A stretch of DNA of 64,000 nt. Source: Cheiracanthium punctorium (lineage: Eukaryota > Arthropoda > Arachnida > Araneae > Cheiracanthiidae). The translations under genes and the position numbers were made by a program. The notes below the pieces were generated by a model. The model was not told where the DNA came from, did no database searches, and worked only from the letters and a program-made list of their open reading frames with translations. The DNA lies in contig JAWZYV010013186.1 of the NCBI GenBank assembly GCA_038373885.1, forward strand, positions 62,001 to 126,000, written 5' to 3'. The first letter of the stretch is position 1. Every line of letters starts with the position of its first letter. Shown one piece after another: positions 34,501-46,876 of the stretch.

Positions 34501-35094
34501 TCCAGTTTTTATTCAGTGGCGCAAGTCGAATTTTTTCATGATTACAATATTTTCCTTACATTGTACACGTTCGGAAAGTAAAAATGCGCAAAATAAGGTC
34601 GGAAATAAGACCCCGTTAAGAAAATATTTCTTACGTTCATTTACAAAAAGTGACACTTTTTAAATTTGTGTACGACCCCCGTGCAAAACGATTCCCAATT
34701 AGTAAAATTTACCCAGTACACCAATGAGGTGACATGCAAAATTTAAAAGTTATATCATAAAAAGAGTCAGAGATATGAAGATAAATGTAAAGCTGACTTA
34801 AACCACTCTTCAATGGCTCTCGAAAGGAAAAAATCCCGTCGAAGGATAGCATTTCAGAAGTCGTAAAGAAATGACGAAAGAAAATCTTTCTTTTTTTTTT
34901 TTTCCACTCCAGTAATGAACGTTTACATTGAAAATCATGTACAGTCCCCCGATGCTCTTTGTTTAAAGATATCTCTACGACGTTGTAGGATGAAAGGCTC
35001 ACATTGAGTACATCACCTCATGAGTGTATGGGGGTACATTTTACTAGCTGGATTTTTTTTTTGGTGCGGGGGTCGTATTCGTATACACATTTAA

Positions 35095-35598
35095 CCCTCT
35101 CGTCACCGAATTATGAAAAATCAGAGAAAACAAATCTGTCTAGCATTGAATGCATCTGAAATACTATTATAAATCATGCAAAAATATTTTTTTCGAATGT
35201 CGCGATTAATATTAGATTTTTTTTAATAATAATTTCTGGATTTTCGAAGCATTTGGTTATGCTAAAATTAATTTAAAAGGATTCACCTATTAGGTAAAGG
35301 TTGAGGAATAAGAAAAAAACTATACTTACCTTAAAAAGAAAAAAAAAACGGTCAAAAAGCAGCGTCCCTATTTTCTTAATTTTTCTCCTGAAACAATGAA
35401 GCGAAAACTGTAAAAAAGGATCTCAATGGACTCGTACTGCAATCTAGGCACGATGTATGCATCTAGTTAAGAGCCTTCTATACTTTCTACATGAATGAAT
35501 GATATTGAAAGAAAAAAAATACTCAATTCAATTGTTTTCTCTCTAAATATTGCTATTGGAAGTAGGAGCCTCATATGAGGTTCAGGGTGACGAGAGGG
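35095..35598. mobile_element. TTAA-flanked MITE, ends CCCTCTCGTCACC
   Basis: TTAA at 35091-35094 and 35599-35602. CCCTCTCGTCACC at left is complemented by GGTGACGAGAGGG at right. piggyBac-like target site; no transposase. Confidence 0.9.
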
Positions 35599-36137
35599 TT
35601 AAAAAGCGTCGTTTTTTGTAAATGAACGAGTGAAAATTTTTCTGACTATTCTGAACTTTTTTTCAGGTTATATTGCCCACTTATCTCTAAAGAATTAAAG
35701 CCCGTTACCACCTTTTTGGGACACTCTGTATAATACTTCATTGTATGTGTTGTCCCTTTTGTTAGAAAAAAAACAAAAAAAAAAAACTTTGTTTAAAAAA
35801 ACAAACTAAATATGTCGTACATTTCCCCCGAAATTTTTAACTTAATTTTTGAATAAAATTACAAAAAATACAGCTAACATACTCCACAAACCTGAAGACG
35901 CAAACGTGGCATGTGCATCAAGTAGGCTTTGATGATAATCATTCAACAGTTTGCCACGACCAAAGCTGGCTAGAAAAGGTTTATTTAACCAGATATTAGT
36001 CTCTTTCAAGGCTCATTGTTAAATAATGGGAGTAAAGACAAAGCGAGATGGGAACCTCTGAAATCTGTATTTTCATTAGCAAAATGATAAAGACTTCCTT
36101 TGAGAAATGCTGAAATTTCTTTCTTTTACTTTCCGAA

Positions 36138-36366
36138 AACGGCCGACCGAGTTGTATGGTGGGTAAAGCACCGTACTCCGGTTTCGGGTTCAACTCCCGG
36201 TGTTCGATCCCCGAATGGGCGTGGTCGTCATGTCCGTCCCTTCATAGGGGGCGAAGTTGGTCCACCTACTAGGTGCCCCCATAATAAAGAGATCAACATT
36301 TCCGGCCTGTTGTGTCCAAAGCCGAGGCCGGCATTAGAGGGAAAAAAAAAAAAAAAAAAAAAAAAA
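36138..36366 (+). mobile_element. tRNA-derived SINE with poly(A) tail and TSD
   Basis: The head GGCCGACCGAGTTGTATGGTG and GGTAAAGCACCG gives an A-box-like region and GGTGTTCGATCCC gives the B box. A unique body ends at about 36340 and is followed by a ~26-A tail. Flanking repeats ACTTTCCGAA (36128-36137) and ACCTTCCGAA (36367-36376) differ at one base, as expected for LINE-driven insertion. The tail length suggests a fairly recent insertion. Confidence 0.88.
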
Positions 36367-36776
36367 ACCTTCCGAAGGCGTACCTTGTAAGGAAAGTATT
36401 GCTATCATGAAAAAATTCTGCTTGGAGGTTTTGACGGATTGTCACGTTTTGAGGTCTACTGAATTCATTTATCCTATTTTTACGGTGTTGTGTGTGCGTG
36501 CGTGCGAGCAAACATTGCTCGCTGAAAAACAAAACAAAACAGAGCTACAAAAAAGAATTATTTTACACTCTGCATATACAAAATCGACTGAGTAGGTTGC
36601 CACCTGTTCAGGCTGAAATGTTTCATATCCGTCGTTATCACTGCCGCTGTAATTGTCTTTGGAATATTAAAGGAATTTTTGCAAGAAGAGATTAGCTGAA
36701 CTAGAGGTCTGTACATAAGCGTAAAGTTTTCAAAATTATTGGGGGTGCCGGGCCCCACAACCACAAATATTCACAT

Positions 36777-36954
36777 CAGTGGCGTAGCCAAGGGGGGGGG
36801 TTAGGGGGGGTCATAACCACCCCCCATGAGGAATGTTTTCCCACTCAAAATGTATATTCTTCACTCTCTTATCATACACCCGTATACATATGTGTGAGTT
36901 GCAGAAATCGTAACTCCTCCCCCCCCCCATGAAAAATTTCTGGCTATGCCACTG
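36777..36954. mobile_element. Nested hAT-type MITE (CAGTGGCGTAGCCA ends)
   Basis: CAGTGGCGTAGCCA at left and TGGCTATGCCACTG at right. The flanks ATTCACAT and ATTCAGGT have decayed, but the second copy keeps the perfect form. Rich in poly-G and poly-C runs. Confidence 0.85.
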
Positions 36955-36971
36955 ATTCAGGTACATATTAC

Positions 36972-37161
36972 TTACTCATAGCTGCCAACTACTACGGAAT
37001 ATAATTAACCACTTTTTCTACATGATTTTTCGGCTTAAAATATAGCAAAATTTTTGTGCTTCGCGCGCGAGCTGGTTACTATTTTTAAAAAAATAATTAA
37101 GAAATATACTGTTTACAAAACGTGGTTAATTATATTCCGTAGTAGTTGGTAGCTATGACTT
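36972..37161. repeat. Internal inverted repeat in hAT copy 1
   Basis: ACTCATAGCTGCCAACTACT..GGAATATAATTAACCAC at left is mirrored by GTGGTTAATTATATTCCGTA..TTGGTAGCTATGACTTA at right. Also present at 39430-39611, so it was acquired before the copies spread. Confidence 0.88.
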
Positions 37162-38149
37162 ACTATATATAAGTGTAAATTATTGTAGGCGCTCGAGCTC
37201 TATGGGTCCATAGAATTCTACATCTATGTAAGGTAATTATCCATGTTAGTATCTTCCTATCATGTTATAAGTTAAAAATAGAAATTAAGAAAAAATCATT
37301 TTCGATGAGATAGTGCATTTTGGACACAACTGAACTGTTCTTCATTTCATACTTTACATTGCATAATCTGATTTTAATTAACTAGAGCCTGGTGAGGGCA
37401 GCTTATAGTAACATTGTGTGTTACGTGGCGTCACAATGAATACTAAATCATGATTGAAATCAAAAGAAGAAAAATTTTAAAAATACAAGTAAAGGTTTTT
37501 TTAAAACGTTTGTAAATGGCGTGCATACTTTTTTTTTCATGTTAGTATAAATCAGTTTTCTATATTTAATGATAAATTATTGGTTGGGCTCAGCCCCTAT
37601 TCACAATTTATTGGGGGGGGGGCTCGAGCCCCACGGGCCCATATAACTCTACGCCTATGGGTCTGTAGTATATTATGAATCATTTAAATATTACTCGCTA
37701 TAAATCGCTATAGATATATACTCGCTAATGGGAGTATATATCCCTTTTTAAAAGGGATTTATACTCCCACCGACCATTTTCTATTTCCTCGTTAAATCCG
37801 GGTTCTGCGTGAAAACGGGTTTCATTATAAACGAGTTCCACTGTAGTATTTTAAAGGGAATAAACGGAAAGAAGTCGTTTCAATAAGTAATGAATGTAAT
37901 TTAAAGCGGCTTAAAGTCTAATGAAAGTGGCTTTACAAGCGTTGGAGTAATCATTACTCTGTGGTGTGACGCAGTTCTTTGCGTATTTTACGCATGTATA
38001 AAATGTTTTCTGCCAAACAACGCACTGAACGCCGACATTTATTACATTTGTAATTTACTAAGTACGCTTCAAACACTTCTCAACTAGCGTTTTTTTTTTT
38101 TTAATTCCGTTTGTTTGTCCGTCTGTGCTCTCAATAAATGCTCATTCAC

Positions 38150-38168
38150 AGGTTGAGAACCGCTGGGT
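38150..38168. repeat. hAT end fragment (GGTTGAGAACCGCTG)
   Basis: Matches the terminal sequence of the 38571 element; no partner end was seen, so it is a truncated copy. Confidence 0.5.
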
Positions 38169-38570
38169 TAGAGGGTAACAAAGTGCTGAGTGAAATTGTC
38201 AATAGCGAAAGCATTATGTTTTGAAAATCAACGTTTTATTTTAGTAGAATGATGTTTAAAAATCAACGTCATTCACGTTTGTTACTAAATTTTGTTTGAT
38301 TTGCTGTAGAAAATTTAATATTATACCTCAAAAAATTTTTATAAAATCTAAAAACATTTTAAAAAATTGATGAAATGTTTTTAAGTTGAATAAGTCAACT
38401 GTTATTTTACCTTCAGACACCTTAAAATGATACTCCCATCTCAGAAAAAAAGGGAGGACAATGCAATTTTTGCAAAATTTAAATACTTATTCGATTTTTT
38501 AAAAATTTTCAACATTTATTACTCTATTCGTTGCTGATCATGTTACCAAATTAAATTCTATTCTTTAAGC

Positions 38571-38885
38571 CAGCGGTTCTCAACCTTTTAACGTCGCCCC
38601 CCAATAAAGGCTAACTTAGGGTGGCGCCCCCCCCCCTCACATTTTTCAGCGTACATTCTGTTTTTTAATCTTTAACAATGAACATTGAGTCAAATTTTCT
38701 GCAAAATAATGTTATCAGTAAAGTTTGAATGAAGATTTTAAGCGAAAATGGATAGATTTTTGAGTAAAAATGAGAATAAATAAGATGTTTTTTTTTTAAA
38801 ACATGGCATCACTACTTGCTGTTTGGTTTTTCTCGCGCCCCCTCCCTCTGCAAACGCCCTGCGCCCCACAGGCTGAGAATCGCCG
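38571..38885. mobile_element. 315-bp hAT-type MITE, TSD CTTTAAGC/CTCTAAGC
   Basis: The left end CAGCGGTTCTCAACC and right end GGCTGAGAATCGCCG are imperfect inverted repeats of the widespread hAT CAGNGGTTCTCAACC type. The 8-bp flanks differ at one base. Confidence 0.87.
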
Positions 38886-39174
38886 CTCTAAGCTGTTTTT
38901 GAGGGATGCGGTGACAAATATTTGTTCGATTTTCGCATAATCTCAAAGTCTTTGAAATATTTAAATCAACAAACGTGCTATGTAACATAGTTCCGAATTT
39001 CATTCTGTCCCATTACTGTTTTTCAGGAATGGAACATTTACTCATTCATAAAATCTCTAAACCCATAAGACATTTTAAAAGTACTTTTACGCCTATAGTT
39101 TATGTGACCACCCATGACAGTGCTAAATTTCATTTCAGTGATTTGTAAGCGGTGGACAAAACAGATATTGGAAT

Positions 39175-40136
39175 CATAAGCGTAGAGTTTTTAAAATTAT
39201 TGGGGGGGGGCGGGCCCCACAACCACATATATTCACGTCAGTGGCGTAGCCAAGGGAGGGGGTTAGGGGGGTCATAACCACCCCCATGAGGAATTTTTTG
39301 CCATACAAAATGTGTATTCTTCACTCCCTTATCATACATCCGTATACATATATGTGAGTTGCAGAAGTCGTAACCCCCCCCCCTGAAAAATTTCTGACTA
39401 CGCCACTGATTCACGTATATATAACTTACTCATAGCTGCCAACTACTACGGAATATATTTAACCATTTTTTCTACATGATTTTTCGGCTTAAAATATAGC
39501 AAAATTTTTGTGCTGCGCGCGCGAACTGGTTACTATTTTGAAAAAAATAATTAAAAAATATACTGTTTACAAAAAGTGGTTAATTATATTCCGTAGTAGT
39601 TGGTAGCTTTGACTTACTATATATAAGTGTAAATTATTGGAAGCGCTCGAGCTCTATGGGTCCATAGAATTCTACACCAATGTAAAGTAAGTATCCATGT
39701 TGGTATCTTCCTACCATGTTAAAAGTTAAAAATAGAAGCAAAGTAAAAAATCTAACGGAGGAAAAAAAAATATTTTCGATGAGATAGTGCATTTTAGACA
39801 CATATGAACTTTTCTTCATTTCATACTTTCATACTTTACATTGCATAATCTGATTTTAATTAACCAGAGCCTGGCGAGGGCAGCTTATAGTAACATTGTG
39901 TGTTACGTGGCGTCACAATGAATACTAAATCATGATTGAAATCAAAAGAAGAAAATTTTTAAACGTACAAGTAAAGTTTTTTTTTAAACGTTTGTAAATG
40001 GCGTGAATACTTTTTTTTATGTTAGTATAAATTAGTTTTCTGTATTGAGTGATAAATTATTGGGTGGGCTCAGCCCCTATTCACAATTTATTTGGGGGGC
40101 TCGAGCCCCACGGGCCCATATAACTCTACGCCTATG
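39175..40136. mobile_element. hAT-type element, copy 2, TSD ATTGGAAT
   Basis: Perfect 8-bp repeats ATTGGAAT (39167-39174, 40137-40144). Ends CATAAGCGTAGAGTT and AACTCTACGCCTATG. Same structure as 36714-37659 with point changes and small indels. The open frame at 39634-39819 is a by-product. Confidence 0.93.
39239..39408. mobile_element. Nested MITE in hAT copy 2, TSD ATTCACGT
   Basis: CAGTGGCGTAGCCA at left, CTACGCCACTG at right, perfect ATTCACGT on both sides (39231-39238, 39409-39416). Confidence 0.92.
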
Positions 40137-40144
40137 ATTGGAAT

Positions 40145-42255
40145 TGGATAAAGTTATGTCATCTCCATCCATAGAAAAAGACTCCAAGCTTGAGACCAGC
40201 GATGAGCTCCTCCTGTGCTTGAAGTAGGGAGAAAAACTTTTAAGAGATTTTTTAAATTGATAATTTTCAGTATGAGAATACTAGTATTAAATTCGTGCAT
40301 TTTTAAAAAAGTAATAGCAAACGATTAAATTAAATATGTTAACTAATAGAATTTTTTTTTAATTACAAAGTGGGGCTGCCCCCGCTGGCACCAAATGTCA
40401 AACCGCCACTGATTGAAACCATTATTGTCTCAAATGATAGGGCAAAACATGCGACGAAAATTACAAGAATTAGTTGGTGGACTTAAGAAAAATAGATATC
40501 GATTAGTCTCGTGGTGCTTTGCATTTCAAGAAATCTTTCGTTTCGCTCTTAATTTTATTTTTCTTATTTATTTTTTCCTCTTCTCTTAGAAGGAAAAAAA
40601 ACATTCAGTATTCGTATTACAGTTTAGTCACGCTTGGTTATTTTCTCCTTTACTCCAGCTTAATTTATCGTTAAAATGCCCCAGTGCGTTCTTTAATTTT
40701 TCTTTTCTTTTCTTTCTTTCTTTTTTTTCCGGGGGACTGTTTTTCTGGATTGGAAAGCGTTGGCTGTTGGGAAAACATTTGTTTATTTAATTGGATATTC
40801 GGTTTAATTATTGCTTTGGGATAATAAAAAACGTTACTTTTGTGTATCATAAATAATAGTATTATTTTTGATGTGTTTTATAAAAAGCAGTTTTTTTTTT
40901 TAAATATGTGCCCATTACAGAAATCCGGCTATTATTGTTATTATTCATTATTTTCTGGGTGTGGCCCCTGATGAACGTACTAGAGGGTACAAATTTCCAT
41001 TCATTCCTATCTTAAATACGGCTCCTGGATTTTGGTTTTGCCACGTGAATGACCCTCTGATTTTGATGCTAATGTCTGTACTCGTACACGTCATATATAT
41101 ATAGATTAATTCAGAACTCTTGTAAAATACCGAGTGACCAAAAAGTCCGTAAAAAAATTAAATCGACAAAAAAGAACAAAAAATATAGAAAATTTCTGTC
41201 TGCACAAATAGGTTAAGAAGGAGATCAGATTTTTTATTTTTTTTTTTATTATTATTATTACAAGAAAGTTTGTAATTCCAAATGTTGCCGATAGGTGGCG
41301 CTGACATGCACAATGGAATTTGCCTTCTACAAGTAGTTTCATGCGAAACCGAAACAGAAAAGTACTAGTCAACATCAAGACAGGATATCGAGAAGCAATG
41401 TACTGTCCGTTTTGCTAAAGCAGAGCGACTGCAAACAGGACGATTCTACTGAGAAAAGGGGTGATAGGTGGAGATGGGTACATTTCGGTGCGCTGTCTTT
41501 TTATGATGTTTTTCATTTTGTTTTATTACAATTTGGAATTCCAGAAACTAATTCTACTTATTGCTAGTTCAAGTCAAACAGAGTTTTAAACATAAAGGAG
41601 CGTTGCTAAACTTCCGCTTTTCCCTATTTTGAAGAAATGGAATCAGACCTGCGCAAATGGGCTCTGAGAAACGAAAATGGACTGTGCATGTAATGATGAT
41701 AATTATAGGGTTGACGTTAATTTAAAAAATATTGATAAATTGGTAACAGTAACAAAATGACTATACGAAGATATATCGAACAGAAATAAATCGATATTTT
41801 CTTTCGGTTAAGTTCCGGTTTTCGTTCCGACCAAAATAACGGTATTTTTTTTTTTTTCGATTTTCAGTTCGAAGCCCTGATATCGGCTGCCTTGTTCAGA
41901 AGAAATTTGAATTTTTCTTCGCCACAGATCACTAAATTTCTAGTTTCTTGAAAAAGTGCCTCGGCCCATCCGAATCATGTGCATGGCTCAAATCAGTTTT
42001 CGGTGTTCTGGTGTTGCTTAATTTATTTGTTTTTGGTTTAAACATCCGAAAAATGTTGCTGTAGAACTTTGCTATAACTTCTGTTATTAAGTGAGAATAT
42101 CTCTGAGGTTATCCCTGCAATATACCCAATCATTGCCCAATGTGGCGCCAGACAGATTGTTGTATTGGAAGGTATTTTATAATCGACGAATTTAGCCTGA
42201 TTTATGTTTCTTGTTACCTTTTAATACCAATTTTTTGTTAAGTGATCTTGTCACT
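40145..42255. other. No gene recognised; scattered repeat ends
   Basis: A MITE-type right end (GCCACTG) is near 40410. A TTTC/CT-rich run lies at 40690-40730. Around 41130-41400 the phrase GAGTGACCAAAAAGTCCGT and following bases suggest a degraded mariner end, but no second end or readable transposase was found. Confidence 0.35.
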
Positions 42256-42263
42256 GACTGTTT

Positions 42264-43166
42264 CATAGGCGCACACACGGTGGAGGCTAAGGATAGTTAG
42301 GTGCAAAAAAGCTTTAAAAATTGAAAATTGTCACTAATGAATTAAAATATTTCACTTTACAAATTGTCTTCAAATTATTTATAATTTTTTGTTGGGGGTG
42401 GGGGTTATTAAAAGTGGGGGATGTAAATTTTTAAATAAATACTTACAGTTAATGTATGGAATAAAGTTAAACTTGGGCACAATACCACTGAAACGTTGAA
42501 TAATTATTTATGACTCGTAACGATTTGTGTTGATAGTTGGCTTGTGTTGTATGGGCAAATGCTCATGTTTTAACCCTTTAACGCGGAGTGTTCCCGCTCT
42601 GGGAGCACCCAACACTGACGTTTTGACTGTTGCCAGTCACGAAGAATTGATTGGATTTCTATAAAAGTAGTTGACATAGCTCCACGAGAATCCTTTACTT
42701 TTCAGCACGTCATTTCCCGCCAAAAAATGGTCACGATCCTTTTTAACAGCACTGACATCCGCTGAAAAAGGGAAGAATGCGAGAACAGCTGGATAAATTG
42801 CCCAATGCTGGAAAAAGGGCAGCCGTTGCCATCGCTCGACTTAACGACCGGCAAGATGGCAGACGATCGAAACGTTCATCGCGTGCCACAGATCGAGAGA
42901 CCCTTCACAGCCAGCTGCGCGTCAAAAAAGGGTCTCTCGATCTGTGGCACGCGATGAACGTTTCGGTCGTCTGCCCTCTTGCCGGTCGTTAAGTCGAGCG
43001 ATGGCAACGGCTGCCCTTTTTCCAGCATTAGGAAAGGGTTGAGCCTCAAAGGGTTAACGTTACAAGAGCGTTATAACTATAATCTAGGTCACGATGACCG
43101 AGTTTAGCAGTATTTTTAACCCCAGTCCCCCGCCCCCCTAAAACCAAAATCCTGGGTGCGCCACTG
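42264..43166. mobile_element. hAT-type element (903 bp) carrying a TTAA element
   Basis: Left end CATAGGCGCACACA and right end TGGGTGCGCCACTG are imperfect inverted repeats. Flanks GACTGTTT (42256-42263) and AACTGTTT (43167-43174) match at seven of eight. Contains 42574-43053. Confidence 0.78.
42574..43053. mobile_element. Palindromic piggyBac-like element, copy 1
   Basis: TTAA at 42570-42573 and 43054-43057; ends CCCTTTAACGCG and GCCTCAAAGGG. A long inverted repeat occupies 42804-43029, with arms of ~100 bp (GCAGCCGTTGCCATCGCTCG and complement) around a ~20-base centre. The open frame 42777-42992 is produced by the inverted repeat and is not a gene. Confidence 0.92.
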
Positions 43167-43582
43167 AACTGTTTAGATATTCAGTGTGAAAGAGCCTTTC
43201 TCTTACACTCAATAGTTTAACCGTTCATTTTCTCTTCTGATGCTATTTTCCGCAGCTCATCTCGTCATTAAAATGCGGCAGAGGTATTTAATTTTCGGAA
43301 TACAGAGAAAAAATGTCTTTCTCGGCTCCTAGAGAAAACAATTTCTTTTTATTATTATTGTTTTCTTTTCCAAGAGTTCCTTCTTTCGTTCGCCATCTTT
43401 TTTTCGGAGAAAAAGCCTACCTTTTGTGTTGCTTTAGAAAAGATAGTGTGGCAAGGAAGGTTTCGTGGAAAGTAGTCTATTTTTATCTGAGAAAGAATAT
43501 CGAGGGCTAATAGGGAATTGAAATAATATTCTTTGGGAAATGAAATGTATTTCTCAACATTTGACACACAGAAAAGAACTCG

Positions 43583-44579
43583 GCAGTTCGAACCTCGTCA
43601 GGGGGAGAGCCCCCCCTGATCCCCCCCTAATTTTTTAGTTTCATTATTGGCCTATTAAAACGATATTAATTGACTATGTCATTTTTATCTCTCATCTTTC
43701 GCGTATTTCACCCGGTAACCCTGTGTTGAAATCTTTAGGATTGTAACCTATTTATAGTGTTACATGGGATGCCTATTCTACAGCTTACGAAATAGTGTAA
43801 TAATAGATGAAAGCTGCTGTGAACTAATAGTATTTAAATATATGTAAAACATACATGGGATGCCTATTATACAGCTTACGAAATAGTGTAACAATAGATG
43901 AAAGCTGTTGCGAACTAATAGTATTTAAATATATGTAAAAAATACATGGGATGCCTATTATACAGCTTACGAAATAGTGTAACAATAGATGAAAGCTGCT
44001 GTGAACTAATAGTATTTAAATATATGTAAAACATACATGGGATGCCTATTCTACAGCTTACGAAATAGTGTAACAATATATTAAAGCTGCTGTGAATTAA
44101 TAGTATTTAAATATGTGTAAAATTTACATGGGATGCCTATTCTACAGCTTACGAAATAGTGTAACAATAGATTAAAGCTGTTGTAAACTAATAGTATTTA
44201 AATATATGTAAAATTATGTCGCTTTTTTGGGACACATTTTTCGGATAAATTTTCAATAAAGGGGGTGAGAGGTAAAATAGTCATTAAAAACACTCAAGAA
44301 ACTGGGGTTTAAAAGATGAAATAACCAAAATTCTGTATAATAACATGTATGAAAGGTACAGTTTGGCAATTATGTAACCAAATGCTGGAACCCTCAATCA
44401 AAGATGCACTTGCTGGGACGTTTTAGAATCTAGATCTAGTTTGTAAATTTCAGATTATATTCTCTGAAAAAAATGGTGCACTGCCCCAGGCGCAAAATTT
44501 CCAGATCTAGTTTGTAAGATTTAACAAATGTAATGGTGCTGCCAGCGGCAGCGGCCGTTACGTTTTTTTAATAGAGAGA
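43583..44579 (-). mobile_element. Helitron-like element with 91-bp tandem repeats
   Basis: On the minus strand it begins TCTCTCTATTAAAAAAACG (right edge, after A), the same 5' design as 21125-22422, and ends with the TCAGGGGG..CCCCCTGA hairpin and CGAGGTTCGAACTG (left edge). The four bases after the last G are CCGA rather than CTRR. No helicase. Homologous to 56215-57376. Confidence 0.72.
43762..44215. repeat. Five tandem 91-bp units inside the Helitron-like element
   Basis: Units start ACATGGGATGCCTATTCTAC at 43762, 43853, 43944, 44035 and 44126, an exact 91-bp period with few differences. The homologue at 57110-57200 has only one unit. Confidence 0.95.
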
Positions 44580-45129
44580 TTATTTTATCGAGAAATTAAT
44601 CATTTTTTATTCTCAACGAGTCATCACAATTCAGAAATGATAAAGTCTCTTATAAATTGACTAGTTGTATCTGATCTCAACAAAACTTTTGCATTGTGAT
44701 CAAAAATTTACCCAAATGCCTACAAAACTTGATTAAAAGAAAAAGAAAAGAAAAGTGTTGCCGGTCGTTAATTATTAGATATCCATAATTGGATGTGTAA
44801 TTTTTGCGAGTCCCTGTAAAAAAAAAAAGAGCTTTCAGTTTTTTTTTTCCCATCGTTAAGCTGAATAATAAACTCATAAACTTTTTTTTAAAAACTTATT
44901 GTACTGCGCTTGAAATGGATTAATGTCACTCAATTATATTAATAACACAGAAACTATCTGCGATGGATAACATTGTTTTCTGAGCCTTAATAGCATCCAC
45001 GTTATTTTCCCAAATACCTCTGGGGAAAAAAAAATGCTTTGAAGAATGACTGCCCATAGAGCGTAATGTATTCCAAATCTTTTGAATCCTTCTGTTAGAA
45101 GAAATATAATGTTGCATCCACTATTAGCG

Positions 45130-45395
45130 GGTAATTAGGATAAAGATTTAGAATTTTTTATTTCTTAATACCATAATGATTTAGAATTTTTTTATTTCTT
45201 AATACCAGCTCTAAAACTGTTTTTTATACAATTGTAATAAAAACGCTTTATATTTAAAATTTCTTAATACAATTTTTAAAACTGTTTATTATACGATTGT
45301 AATAAAAACGATTTAGAATTTTTTTTATCTCTTAATACCAGTTTTAAAACTGCATTTTATACAAATATAATAGAAAAGATTAAGAACTCTTTTAT
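45130..45395. repeat. Degraded ~80-bp tandem repeat
   Basis: Blocks TTATTTCTTAATACCA..TAAAACTG..ATACAATTGTAATAAAAACG recur about three to four times. Confidence 0.8.
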
Positions 45396-45474
45396 TTCTT
45401 TATAACTAAAATAAAATAAAATATGAATAGTTTACTATCTTTTTAATCGATTTTAACAACCGAAACGATACGGT

Positions 45475-46440
45475 AATCGTAAAAAAAAAAAAAAAAAAAA
45501 ATTCAGAAACTTTCTTATTCAACGATACTCGAGTAATTACAAATGTCTACAGAGGGGTGTGATGAAATAAGATGCCCTCTCAAGATACAGTTAAAGTTAC
45601 AAAATATCTTTACCCACTTGTTTAAAATTATAATAAAGTTTGACGCAATGTAAAGGAAGAAGCATTTTATAAAAGCACTCTGTGAATGACTATCCATTAA
45701 AAGAGCAGATGGATGTCATCATGGCGCAATATTCCAAATGCTAAAGAATAATAATACAGAATTAAAGTAATGTACTTTAAAGTATCAGTAGGAGTATTTT
45801 CTTTAATTTAAGGTGAAATTTGTTGGAAAACATTGAAAACTTTTGTTGCTATCCTGCTCGGATTTAATTATCGTAATTTTGAAGTAAATAGGCATAGATT
45901 TCTACAAAAATACATATTGTTCCTATGTACTGTACCCTGTACCCCATCGAAAATGGTGCGTGCAATATTATAGTTGTTCTACAGGAAGATTCAAAAGATT
46001 TCTAATACATTACATTATATGGGCAATCATTCTTTAAAGTATATTTTAGAAACATTCGGCTGTTTGAACTGATGTTTCGGAAAAAATGATTCCCACCTTG
46101 GCGATAGGAGGAATTTTTCCAGTCCCAAAAAGTACATTCACTGAACAGCCTTCTCTACTGCAGAATTTGGTTCTTCATTGTCTTGATGTGCAAATGTGCT
46201 GTGTTATTTGGTTCTTCAAAGTGGCTAAATTATCCACATTCCCTTCTTGTGCTTTTCTAGTTCTTTCTAGCAGTTTAAGTACAGAAATACACTTTTTGTG
46301 ATTGTCATTATAATAATTTGGCCTTTTACTGTAGCTAAATGATGAAAGGGAACACATTTTATCATTTCTTAGAGCATTTATATAGAATTTAAAATGGGAA
46401 ACCTTACAAAAATTAGTAAGAAAAAGTTGAGGCTCTCTTA
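45475..46440. other. AT-rich DNA, no gene recognised
   Basis: A 20-A run at about 45481-45500. Open frames here are short and without recognisable motifs. Confidence 0.45.
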
Positions 46441-46654
46441 GTTAAGTCCCACTCTGACGGACGATATACATGGCGGGAGGGATTATAGTGTATCTATCGA
46501 TCCCACGAATAAGTGTGGGACATTATTTTGATGTATTTTGTAAACAAAAGCTTTGCTTAAGCTCCACTACACTTGTGGAGTGTTAGTTATTCTTTTTTTT
46601 TCTCAATGATAAAGCACTTTATCATGAAAAAGCATATGTATAAAATAAATCTTT

Positions 46655-46876
46655 ATTTTTACATATAAATTTACTTTTTAATGGAAAAGTAAATTTATGT
46701 GTACTACTCTTAAATTTACCTTTTAATAGGAAAAGTAAATTTATGTGTACTCCTCTTGAATTTACTTTTTAATAGGAAAAGTAAATTTATTTGTACTACT
46801 CTTAAATTTAATTTTTAATGTAAAAGTAAATTTACTACTCTTAAATTTACTTTTTAATGAAAAGTAAATTTAAGAT
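46655..46876. repeat. Tandem palindromic repeat AAATTTACTTTTTAAT..AAAAGTAAATTT
   Basis: About four units of ~60 bp, later shorter; each is itself a hairpin (AAATTTACTTTT pairs with AAAAGTAAATTT), spaced by GTGTACTACTCTT. Confidence 0.92.

Larger units (their letters stand above)
36714..37659. mobile_element. hAT-type element, copy 1, TSD GGTCTGTA
   Basis: Ends CATAAGCGTA and TACGCCTATG; 8-bp repeats GGTCTGTA (36706-36713, 37660-37667) are perfect. Homologous end to end with 39175-40136, same orientation. It carries the nested MITE 36777-36954 and an internal inverted repeat. GGGCCC-containing segments lie under both ends. No transposase frame. Confidence 0.93.

Noticed and set aside
36100..36390. 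96-codon open frame over the SINE
   Set aside because: It follows the SINE body and ends in its poly(A) tail (poly-Lys); not a gene.
42777..42992. Open frame with a basic, Arg-rich product
   Set aside because: It lies wholly in the inverted repeat of the TTAA element and has matching frames in other copies on both strands; it is a by-product of the palindrome.
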